A stretch of DNA of 64,000 bases from Pelodera strongyloides (lineage: Eukaryota > Nematoda > Chromadorea > Rhabditida > Rhabditidae): the NCBI GenBank assembly GCA_036852015.1, contig JAANDG010000077.1, positions 1-64,000 of the forward strand, written 5' to 3'. Position 1 is the stretch's first letter. Each line of letters begins with the position of its first letter. This document shows positions 37,201 to 49,500 of the stretch, piece by piece. The position numbers were made by a program, and so were the translations under genes. Under the pieces are notes generated by a model. The model had not been told where the DNA came from. It saw nothing but the letters and a program-made list of their open reading frames with translations, and made no database searches.

Positions 37201-40200
37201 AATTCAGGAACATCAGTAGCACACTTATGTGAAACGTTTGCAACGTATCTTGAAAAATCATGAAATAAAATTCGAATTTCGCTTACTCAAGACGGAACTC
37301 CGGCTCTCCTTTTATCGCCTTTACATATTCAAATTTTCGTTGCGTTCACAGGTTCACATGCGGCTTCAAACAAAAAAGTAAACTCTTCTCCTTTATATAA
37401 TAGATAGATGTTGTTTCCTAGCCCTTTTGTACTGTATTTGTGTAATTAGAGTCTTGTAGCTCATTGACTCGCATCGCTTATGTTGGGCTAATCACTGAAA
37501 GCATGAAAGTCTCCGACCTCCTTTTGTTTCATTTCAATGTTGTGATCAAAATAGTCGTTGGTCCGCTTTTTTGTCCACTGCCTTCGTGGTTCGTGGCGGA
37601 CTATAATTTATCACCGAACCGGGGAGCAGGCGCCTCGGTTTGTGATGTATTGTGCTTTGGACTTGAATGAATAGTATCGATTGCTGATAACCGTAGGGGT
37701 AATTGATTGATAATCGATATAATCAAATGAATTGGGGCTCGGAAATCGCTGACGGCGGGGCTGAAGGAATAATCACTTGTCTTAGTGACCGGAGCGTGTT
37801 TTAGGTAGCCTGACAGTTTTGTATAGTTTAATGGCCAAAAGGCTTTAGTAGGGGAGGGGCTGTATCATTAGCATTATTAAATGCGATTGTACCGTAATCA
37901 CGTGTTAGTGCCCTGGCTATTCTAGTGTCCTTTTTTCATTCTTTGTACTGCATGGAGCCTCAGACACGAAAACGCTGCGTGGGGAAGTAATGTGGTACGG
38001 CATGTATAAGATGCACTGTATGTACTGACTCTGGCCTGACTAAAGTATGTTGTTGTTGATATGCATATTATGAAGAAGGAAGTACAAATATGGAGTACAA
38101 GTACGTGTGGGATTCGGTCACGAGTAGTTGATTTGATTGTTTCTCGTTTGTGGGCTATTTCATAATAAGTTGTTTTTTCCCCATTACCCACTTTGGTAGT
38201 TGATAAGTCTTATGACTTATCCGAGGTGCGTTTGAGAGGGGAGGAGGCTGCCTTTCTGCACGAGAGCGGAGTGATAGACCATTTAGTTAGACCTGAACTC
38301 TGAACAGAAAATTGAATTAAGAGTCGTAATGTTTGTGGAGGTGGAGGTTTTGTTTTTAGGGTATTATTGTGTCTTTATTTTATGTATAAGCTTTATAAGC
38401 TACGTGATTTGACTCCAAGGTCGATGGGTTTTCGTCATATCTCGATCAGAAAGTGTTTTAAAAGTTTGGAATCCAATTTCCGGAATTGAATCCTTTCCTG
38501 TGTCTTATTAATAGTAAAGTGAACCTTTTTTGGGACACTAATCCATTTTCGGAATTCGGAAATACGTAAATACGCTCGCTCTATTTTTACGGCGGAGTTA
38601 CATTATGACTTTGTACTTTGTACCCTGTTTCATTTGTTGATATGTTACGGGTTGTGGAGTGTATTTGGAAGAGGAAGTGCATTAGTACAAGTACAGAGAG
38701 TACGTACGATCATGTGTTTTACACTTTTTGATCTATTTCGAAAGTTTTTTTTCTGTTTTCCTTTTTTTGTATAGTAGTTAGTAAAGAAAAGTGAATGCGA
38801 AGTAGATAAGGAAATAGTGTTTACACCATGTGGCAATTTTGTGAAAAATATTGAATGTGGGATTGGGAATTGTGTTGACTCTGAGGTATGTTAAAGCGTA
38901 ATGCTAGCCTCTTTGGAAAATTTGCATATGCTAAGCAAATCTTATGTATCCTATGCTAATTTTGTACGATCGTCCACGGCAATCGTACAAAATTAGCATA
39001 GGATACATAGGATTTGCTTATCATATGCAAATTTTCCAAAGAGGCTAGCATTTCGCTTTAATCAGTTAATCATAAAAGGTGGGAGAGCTTTATTTGAATG
39101 TATTGGGGAAATTTGGGTTTGGTTGGGGATAGTGACATGTTTCCTATTGTGCATCACGACTACCAACTTTTGGTAAGGAATACGGCCCTCTGTACTTTTT
39201 TTTTAAAGGCAGCATTGTTGCTTCCCATGCTTGATCTGTATCTGTGATGTCACATTTTGCACGGAGGATCGGGTCCGGTTTCAGCATTATTGGCGCAGCT
39301 TTCTGCTACGTTATTAGTCCATTTATGTACGGAATAGGTGCAGCTTTATCATCGCGCACGCAATTTTGTGTGGGGAGATTACATCAGCTAGCTATTATTG
39401 AACTCATATTATCTTAAATAGTTTCTGGTAAACGAGGTGCGAATAGTCTGTATTTGACATTCGCAACAGCTTACTTTTTTCTGGGGCTCTGCATCCGTAA
39501 AGAAAGTGGTGTTGTGCTATGGTTATGCCATGTATGGGATATTTGCTGTAGTTGTAAATTCTAAATGTATTGTAGAAAGTGCGCGTATCGTTCGCCTTTT
39601 GTACGTACGAATGAGTCAATATTTGTATTGGGTGTGTAGTGCGGCGTGCAACGCAAGAAGTGCATTATTTCCTCTCGTTAGGAGGAGTGTAAGATAAAGC
39701 CTAAAAAGGAGCTTACAGTTAAGGTGTAAGGAGGAAATAAGGAATGTTATAATATGGTTTATTGGAAGACAATAAATAAATAAACAAAAAAGAGCATGCA
39801 GAGTAATAATGGACAACTAATGTCAAATGTCAACCAACAGGCACCCTATGTGATAAACTATCTTTGTTTTGTGTCCTACCTACATCCTACCGACTGGTAC
39901 TGGCCACTGTAATTGTATTCCATGATCTTATTCACCACTCAATTCCCTATGGGGAATTCCCCGTCTTTTTCTCTGCGTATCTCACATCACATTAGATGGC
40001 CATTTTTTTTCTGTCCCGAGGGAATCGGAATGGTGAATATGGCCTCATGTCACAGCTGAAGATATATTGGGGGCTATGAGCGCAGCGCAACAGTAAGACA
40101 GACATTTGGAACATACTACGCATTTCATTTCGCTTCAAGTGTTCAGTAATACGTGGCGTGTGTTTTGATATTTGAAATACTGTATGTGGGTTTTTGAGGC

Positions 40201-40448
40201 GCACATAACACGATAACACTATAACACATGTTTTCGGCCATTTTATCCGGATCAAAATATTAGTGGCTTTATTTTTTTGCTACTGGATTATTGGTCTTTG
40301 AGGGGTGAGGAGAGACCGTCTGACTTGGATATTTTATGCACTATCAGTGTCTTCCAACTTTCAATATGACAATTACACTATTATTAGCACATCTTTCTTA
40401 TTGTCTACCTTTTGTTCTCTCTTCCAGTTTATGGTGTGGTGTTACGTT

Positions 40449-40529
<81 letters not shown>

Positions 40530-43500
40530 TCATGTTTGAATTGTGTGGAGATGTGAATAAATATATAGATATTGTGTTTTATAGCTTGGCCTTTGTATAT
40601 AATCCTTGGCTTACATCTTGTGAACAAACTGTAATACATGTTACTTAGAAATAGTATCACATCACGTGGTAAATGTTTTGAATGTTTAATGTAGCGAGTG
40701 CATGAGGATAATGGGGGATTATGAATGACGTGGGAAGGTATTCTTGTTATTGTATTGCTTACTAATTATTATCGTTTGTTTAGGAACATTGAGCGCCGCA
40801 GAGAAACTTCGCGGTTTGCCGCGCGCGACCGCCGCGGCAAGGAGGCGGATATCTTTACGGATTTGAAGGAGGTGGGTATGGTTTTGTGAATACATTTTTG
40901 GGGTAGTATTTGTGCAGAATATTTTTCGAAAAAATATACCCCTTTGTTGTGGGGTAGTATATTCCCGATTTGGGTAGTATACTACACTGGGGTAGTATTC
41001 TACTTTTTTACCGAAGAAACCAATACATATATAACAAAAGAATGTGCACTGAAGATGAAGAGGAAATATGGTCCTGCACGGCTTACTGGGTTTGGGTTGT
41101 TACTCCTTGGGCCCTGGGTCCAAGGTCCTACATCGTAGATCTGTTGACTTCTGATTGACAATGATTAATCTATAATTCTGTATTCAGGTTGTTCCCGTTG
41201 TTAATGAGGCCACAGTGACACATGTGGACAGGATAGCCCTCCTGCGCGTCGCAGCTACACTGTGCCGGTTGAGGAAAACGGCTTCCGAAGGTTATTTTTT
41301 TTTTAAATTTATTATTTACCTGCAAAATATGTCAATTGCAAGTTTCGTGCCGTTACGTTAACACGTGAGTGAGCAGAAAGTGCGCTTATTTACGAAGCTG
41401 GAAGCATACAGATGAGTATTTCCCTAAAAATTGGAAAGGTTGAGCATTGGACATTTATTTGTTTGTTAGTTTGTAACTTATCATTATCATTCGACGTGCG
41501 AGTATTTATTGACACTGTGTGCCTTTAAAGCGAAATACCGTCCGGTTTTTGAAACGCCTTGCATGCACCGTACACCTGCTTTCTTATGCAGCAGATGCAA
41601 ATGAGCAAAAATTAGAATAGAAACTAGACCCCAATTAGACCTCATTTTGAGGAATGCAAGTACTTGAGATGCGTTTCAAAAACCGGCTATTTCGCTTTAA
41701 TTCCTGACCATATTTGTTTAAGTACTTCGCAATGATCTTGCTGACGAGGTTCTGAATGGCCCCGTTAGCGAGGAGACCATTTCCGAAGCTTTCGATGGCT
41801 TTGTCGTCCTGGCTGACGGAGACGGTTCCATTGTGTATGTAACGGAGAGTGTGGCTCTGTACCTTGGACTTACACAGGTTAGTGGGTTTACCTTAAAATC
41901 TCGTTATATTTTAGACCTTATTGAATTGATGAAATAAAAAAGACGGACAGTAAACCCCAAAATAATGAAGAGAAAGCAACACTGTTGTCTCAAGAAAGGT
42001 AGCTAGTTCTTGCCCGTGAAAATGAAGGGAGATTTGTTTTACATATATATAACACAATATACAATCCTTAATTGTTTTTTTTTTTGGATCGACACTTGAA
42101 TTTATAAAAGGTATAGTAATATTATTTGTTAATAAATATAATTCTATTGATAATATTTAGACGGATCTGACGGGCCGCAATTTGAAGGAGTTTATGCACC
42201 CGACCGACTACGACGAGTTTATTCGTATGCAGGGTGAAATGAGCGGAAATGCTTCACGAAAGCCGGATCCTTGGTGGGTCTTTTTACGAGATTATTGATT
42301 GTTTTCTTTGAAACCGGAGGAGCGACTTCTTCCAAGCACTTCTTTCCGCATCCGTAAACTATTTTCAGCGGCCTTTCTCATGAACAGCTGATCAGTCAGC
42401 TGATTATTAGTACCACATTGGTAATAGTAATTGCACTGAACCGTGTTTGTGTAGTGGATGAAACATTGTGCTTATGATGGGGTTTAACATAGTTTAATCC
42501 AAATGTAAATGTGTATTGTTAGGTTAGGGTTAGGGGGAGCAATGCTACTCCCCATGATTGGTAATATAGTTTCATGAACCCATGCAGCTTTGGAACTTAT
42601 AATTCGAATGTTATTTATTTCTTTAAATGCAAAATTTTTAGCTCTACCATTTTGCGGTTGAAAACAGTGATAAGTCCGAGGGGAAGGAATCTGAATTTGA
42701 AGAGTGCGCTTTACAAGGTTAGTGCTTTTCTTATATTTCCTTTGCTAGCAGGCTAGCGCCAACAACATAGTTTGGGTTTAAAGCGAAATACCGGCCGGTT
42801 TTTGAAACGCATTGTGTACACCTGCGCATTGTGTTTCTTTTGCAGCATACGTAAATGAGCAAAAATTAGAATAAAAACTAGACCCCAATTAGACCTCACT
42901 TTTGCATAAATGCATAGGAATGCAAGTACTTGAGATGTGTTTCAAAAACCGGCCGGTATTTCGCTTTAGTTATTTATTTGAATACCGCTTTTATGCATTC
43001 CTACATTCGTGGCACATTTACTGCTGAAATGTGTATAAAAAATGGTAGAATTTCTTATTCGTAACTTGACAAACAAAGGCGGATATTTGGACGTCTTCGT
43101 CAAGGGGGTCTCATTATTTTGGTACTTATCTAATTAATCAATTTGCAGCCAATTTCCTTCCTGATCCAAATGAGACGTTCGCACAGCAATGTGGTCATGG
43201 TTATGCAGGGATGTTCGATTCCTGCGGGAGTCGGATCGATAAATGCGACAGCGAATGCGATTACTAAAGGTATGCGCTTTCCCTAGTTACTGTAGTTTTT
43301 AAACTTTGTTCCATGTACTCGATTGATGTTGTAGCTGATTCATTGTATGTATGATTAAAGTAGTTATAACTAAAAATATGAATGCCCTAGCGGTGAATAC
43401 TATCGCTAAAGGTAAACTAAACGCTGTAATCTATAACTAAAGGGTTTGCTCAGTTTGCTGCATTTTCTTCTGCTCGGGTAGTTAGAGCTAGTTGGCAAAT

Positions 43501-46500
43501 CGCCAGTAGACTGAAATGTGCTAGGTTACCAGCCAGTATTGTGATTGATCGGAAAGATTTGCATTCAATTTATGCTTTCACAATTACACTTTCGATAACA
43601 GCGATCGATAGGAAAAGGCAACAGTGCGGTATTGTCTCTTATCAAGGTAATACCGAATCGAATGCCGATAAGCTATTCTCCGAAAGAATCTCTAACTTTA
43701 ACTTCCTGTTCTTATCTTTGTGAAAGTGCAATTCAGGAAAAGCACGATTTTATTGCCTTTGAAGTGATAACCATGTGATTACGTAGAATTCGAATTATAT
43801 CTGTTAATGTCAAAAGTCAAACAGGGATAGTATTTAGTTATGATTTTTTTTATTGAAGTAAGGTTAAAGTGACATAATAGCCGGTTTGTGAAACGTATTC
43901 TGGGAGCTGTACTCCTATATACACGATTTTCTAGTTAATTATATTTATTTGCATAGAACATATGGGAATGCAGTCCCAAATACGTTTCAAAAAGCGATTG
44001 TTATTATACCTCTTTAACAGAAAAATGGTAAAGTGCATAAATGTTCGTTTAGGCGCCGAGGCTCCGAATGGTGCGTTCATGACTCGTCACACGTGTGACA
44101 TGAAGATCAGTTACGTGTCCGATGCGTTCACATATATCTTGAAGGGACCGAATCCTAAGGTAGAGTATTATTCTTTGATCGATTAGCAACCACGAGGCAA
44201 AACATTACAGTGAAGATTTTATTTTATTGCACATTGGAATAATACATTGAATGTTTTTGTTCCTTCGGTATAGCAGCGTCTTGACCTGGGATTACGGCTT
44301 GAGTTGATGTAAGTTTCTGAGCCTGAGTTGTCCGTTATCTGATTATTGATTTTTAGACAGAGAATCGTACTCTGATGGGTTCTTCATTCTACGACCTCGT
44401 CCATCCCTCGGATGCTCACATTGTTCACAAGGTTTGATTTTTTCTACTACTTATTATTATTGAGAATTTGTTGGGGTTCGAGAGAGAGGATTACGAGGGT
44501 AGAGAGAAAATGAGAGAGAGAGCGAGAGATAGAGAGAGAGAAGTGAGCGAGGTGGTAAGAGTGAATGTGAATCTACTTAAATACAACAATATGTCTAATT
44601 TCAGTCGATGCGCGAGTTGTTCGCCAAGGGCCACACAAGAACGCCCTACTACCGATTGATTGCATCGAATAGGACATTGGCGTGGGTGATGACTGGTCAG
44701 TTTTTTTATTTTATTTATTTATTTATTTATTTTATGTTATATAAGTAAACCAAGTTGGTCAATGTGCACATGCAACTTGGTCTGCGATGGTATGTATATA
44801 TAGATATAGATTCCCAGTTCGTAACGCGTATACTAACTCCATGAGTTAATCTGAAACTGAAACCGTTTCACTTTTAGAAGCCACAACGATTAACCACACG
44901 ACTCGCGGACAGAAGGGACAATATGTGATTTGTGTGCATTTTGTACTTGGGTAAGGGATTTTGTACTTGGGTATTTTTTTTGTTGCATTTTCTTTCCCCT
45001 TTTGACTTTTGAATAATTACTGCATTTTCTTACTATTTTTTTTGTAAACTACAGTCCTTGCGTGAAACGAAAATTTTTTTGCCCAAGAGCGAAGGAAGAG
45101 GGAAGATACACAAAACATGAGGAATATTTCTTTTTGCAGAATCCAAGGCGAATCGGAAAGCCTTGTCGTGTGTACGGACGAGATACCCGCCGGAATCCCC
45201 GTGCTGAAGAAGATTAAGGCGGAGATTGTGGACCAGATGGAGGTGGACGTCCTGCCACCGCAGCAAGTACACGGTGAGTCTTTTGTAATTAGTAGCAATA
45301 CGTGCCGCAATGGTAATACTCGGACAGACGCGACTTTCTCAGGCTTGTTATAACCTGTGAACTTCGTTTGCAGTACTGTAGTGGTTTTCGTTTCCTTCCT
45401 CTAGTTTTCTGCCTGTCCGTTCTAAGTCTGTTTCATGTTGTATAGGCGTAAGATTATCATGGAATCAGGAATCTTTTTGATATCCACAAATTTTGCGCAG
45501 CTGACTTAGATGTTTCAACGGTTTTTTATAACTAGTGTGTTCCTTGTGCATTCCAATCGTTCGTAATTGGAAAGTTTGCACTTTCGAGCTACATAAATTG
45601 AAACTTTTGAAACTATATCACTTATCCGCTTGTCTGAAACTATAGCACTTATCCGCAGAGCAGTCAAGTTTAACTTAATACGCTACCGTACTATATGCTA
45701 ATTATTTGTTCATGGTATGCTACCGCACTATATGTTATTGTTTGTTCTTAGTATGCTACCGTACTATATGTTATTGTTTGTTCATAGTATGCTACCGCAC
45801 TATATGTTCATATTTATTCTTGTTTTCAGTTGCCGACCCTCTTCGTGGTCGTCAGCCGGACGTGATGGAGTGTGTCGACTTCACTCCTCTGATCGCGGAC
45901 ACAAATTCCGTGGGATATCCGAACCCGGTAGCTGCGGCTGGCAAGAGCCGCCTCGCTGCTCTGCAACAGGAGAAGAATGGTGAGTCCTTAATAGTAATCT
46001 GAAGAAAACTTGAAGCCTTTACTACAACTTCTGGGAGCACTACGTGGACGAGGTTTTGTAACACATGTGGAACTGATTACTGCATGAGCTTTGGATTTCC
46101 TAACACAAACATATGTTTACTTGTGTATAAAATAAATACTTGTTTTCTGGTATTCTATAATTGTTCTGCACATGTTAACGTTTTATTTACTTTACTTCTA
46201 ATTTGTTCAAAAGACGAACGACGAGCGAGGAAATTGGATCAACGGAGGCGAGAAAGGAATCGCGACAACGCAGAAGACTTTGAGTTTGTGACGCTAGAAG
46301 ATGATTGTGATTACACGAATCAGATGGACAACCCTTTGGTCGAAGTAGACGCGCAGATCAATTACTTTAATGCGTCGTCCGCCGTGGACGTTGATCTGAC
46401 TCCTATGGAAGGATTTGTCCCGATACCGCTTCCTGTTGTGGACACGGTCGAGGCGGACCTTGCGGAGCTGTTTGGCGACGACGAGCGCATGTCTACAGTA

Positions 46501-49500
46501 AGGGGAGAGTGGTCAGCAGTGGGGAGTGCGGAGAGCTCACAGACGAGGAGAGAAGGGAGCTCACAGACAAGGAGAGAGGAACGAGACAAAGAGGTGTCGA
46601 GAGAGTGCCCGATTGAAAGAGAGGCCTGGGCGAGAGGAGCACCGCCATTGCAACCATTGGGTAGGATTTTGAAGAGGATACAACAGAGTGATGGATTAGT
46701 GGAGGAGAGGAAGGAGCAGAATATTACGACGATGACGTCATCGTCGGGAAGAACTGTACTTTTGGAGTCTAGGACGGACTTGACGAGCACAAGGGATAGA
46801 GGTAGAATTAATGATGATCCGCATTTGGAGAAGAGTGACGTGCCCAGGAAGAAAACGATAGAAAACACAAGAGAACCTCAGTTTTGGAAGTGGAAAGTTG
46901 TGGTAGGAGGCCATGAAGCTGATGTGGAATCAGAAGCAGAAATCAAGCCGAAACAAAGAATTATGAGAAGAAGAAAGAGAATATCGAAGATGACACAAGA
47001 AAGCAACAAGCAGCCGTCCAGTGATAAGTCTGATGTTGTGGAGCAGCAAAATCTGAAGCGGCAGCAAAATAAAAGCGAGCTTGAAGAAGTTGCAAGGCAT
47101 ATGCAAGATCGGCAAGATGACAACCTGACAGAAATAGATGGAAGAGCTCCAGTGCTTCAAACTCAGCGGGTTCCCTTTGGAATGACAAGAAAGAGCTCTG
47201 AGGAAAGCCCGGAGGTTCGTGATTGCGACGCAGACGAAGGCTTTGAAGTTCGATACTTCTTCGGGCAACTCTCACCATTTGTGTGTAATGTTAGTAATGT
47301 TATCTGTTTTTCTTGTGGATGTGTATTATGATTCAGACGTTTATTGCGCACAAACAGGTCAAGAAGTAATATACGGCGTGCAGCGTTGCCTTTGCACTTA
47401 CGTATATCCTTCTTTTCGTGCGTGACAAATGATTGAGTTTCCTTGAGTCTGATTGTGTCATCGTCATTTTTTTTATTGTTTTGGAACGAGGTGATTTTAA
47501 AACAACCCAATGGACTATTGTCTTTGTTATGTCTGTCTTCTTTTACCACGGGCTTGGTCCACTTTGTTGCTTTGTGGGCACGCTAGTTGTCTCACCCAAT
47601 GCACTGATGTCCTTAGTTTTGTGTTGTGTCTTTCTACGATAAGAAGAACAATCATAGTAGTGTACATGTACATAGAGATTTTAATTTTGTTCTGTCCACT
47701 GTGTGTGTTTTTGTTACGATGTACAGTGCATTGGGTTGCTTAGTTTTATTCATATTAAATTGAACAAACTGTGCTTAATGCCATCCTTGAGCCGTGCATA
47801 TGTACGCGCGTCTCTTATGTTTGCCATTTCAGAGCCGCGTAAGAGCAGCTACGACGCGGTGCTTCAGTGGCTATTTAGAGATCAGCCGAGCTCGCCAGCG
47901 CCACAATATAACGGTAAGGGTGATTGATGATGTGTCTAGTCGCGATAATTAGCCCGGCTAATTGTCGTGGTCTGCGCAACAATAAACGTTGCCATATTTC
48001 TGTACGAGCTGTAGATAATTGTGCGCCTTTGAGTAGTGGGCCCGTGGTTGGAGTGATGTTTCTATGGCGTTTTGTTGAACATCCTCTATTTTGTCGTGTT
48101 TTCCTTTTTTTTCACGTTCCTATGTTTTCAGGCGACGAAGGCAGATGTGAAGACCCACGCCACGTACCATCTCGCCGAGCCTCTATGGCCGCGGGAACGT
48201 GTTACCGAGCGGGCGCAGAGCCGCAGTCGGCTGGCGCGCGCGTTCTCAAAGAGGAGATTGAGGAGGGCCAGCCCGGCCAGCACCAGCAGTACAACCGAGT
48301 CGGAAGGGGAGCGGATAGCGCATATCAATATGCCGGACGATGTGGCCAGTCAGCAAGTGGGTGACTTTCTTGGGGTTTGGATTTGGTAGTTACTGCCTAG
48401 TACGTGGGAAAGACGTGTGGATAAAAAATCCCGTATTCGCCAACACATAGGGAGCCCTCCCTATGCGCCAACACATAGGCTCACATGCGCTCTGAATCCC
48501 TTCTGCTCTCGCACTCTCTACGCACTCTTCAGCTCCCTGGATAGGCCAGGGAGGGCTCCCTGCGTGTTGGTGAATACGGCCTCTGTTTTCAGCGAGAGAT
48601 ATGAGCCATTGAGCTTTGGTGACGTGACGGCTAATATTTCAAAAGTTTCATCTCCATATTTGCAGGAGGCGTTGGATTCCCTCCGCCTACTGACGGAATG
48701 GCGAAGTGCGAACTTCGTTCACCGACCACCACAACCGCTGCGGCCCCGACACACTTCGGAGCTCAGGTTTGTTCTTTATTTGAAGTTATTATTTAGAAGC
48801 TTTTAAAGGTCTTAGCGAGTGCGTTATTTTATTTTGCATATCTGAGTGTTTCAGAACCAGTCTGATCGACCTCGAGATACATCCGTCCGAGTTTGCACAG
48901 CAGCCGACATGTCACGAGGTGTTCCCTCCATTCCACCAGCAGGTATACCAGATATTGATTGATATTTATTGGATTATTGATTTTTTGCTAGAGCACATAT
49001 TGATTGATATTTATTGGATTATTGATTTTTTTTGTTTTTTTTTTTTTTTTTTTTTTATCTATTGGATTATTGATTTTTTGAAGCTCACTGGGTAACAGGA
49101 AATAAATTAAGTCCGCATCTCAAAATTTTGGGGACGTGATTTAGACTAATTTGCTTACAATGCATTAGAGATCGGGAGGTGATTTAGACTAATTTGCATA
49201 CAATACATTAGAGATAGGGAGGTGATCGTCCGCATTTGGCGGGGTGTTTTATGCCATGCTGGGTATGGGTATAGTGCGCATTGGCCAATAGCCTTCCGGG
49301 TGTTATTGATTTACGAGACGCGCGAGAGATTAAGTGTTTACTGCGAGTAGTTAGTCATCACGTCTGTTGCAGAACGAGTAGTTAGTCATCACGTCTGTTG
49401 CAGAACGTCTCGTTAACGCCAAGGAAACTGTTTATTTGGTTGGAACGTGCGCGTGGAATGCGCTTATTTGGACATGACGTGACATGACATGACACGACGT

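Larger units (their letters stand above)
32946..40783 (+). other. hif-1 intron 1 (7.8 kb)
   Basis: No nested gene is proven. It holds CT microsatellites (34160-34275, 34636-34738), the retroelement copy at 35138-35460, one exon-like segment at 36668-36742, a family-C palindrome (38891-39061) and a (TA)n run (40455-40527). A long first intron could host control elements, but none was identified. Confidence 0.7.

Noticed and set aside
40305..40660. Overlapping Tyr/Ile repeat proteins around 40450
   Set aside because: They are translation of a (TA)n microsatellite, present on both strands.
42519..42537. Telomere-like TTAGGTTAGGGTTAGGG stretch in hif-1 intron 5
   Set aside because: It is under 20 bases, has no further units, and lies inside a gene. 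Nematode telomeres use TTAGGC, so this is most likely chance.
46362..47278. Minus-strand frames opposite the long hif-1 exon
   Set aside because: They mirror the repetitive Arg/Glu/Ser codons of the + strand frame, which is fixed by phase continuity with exon 13.
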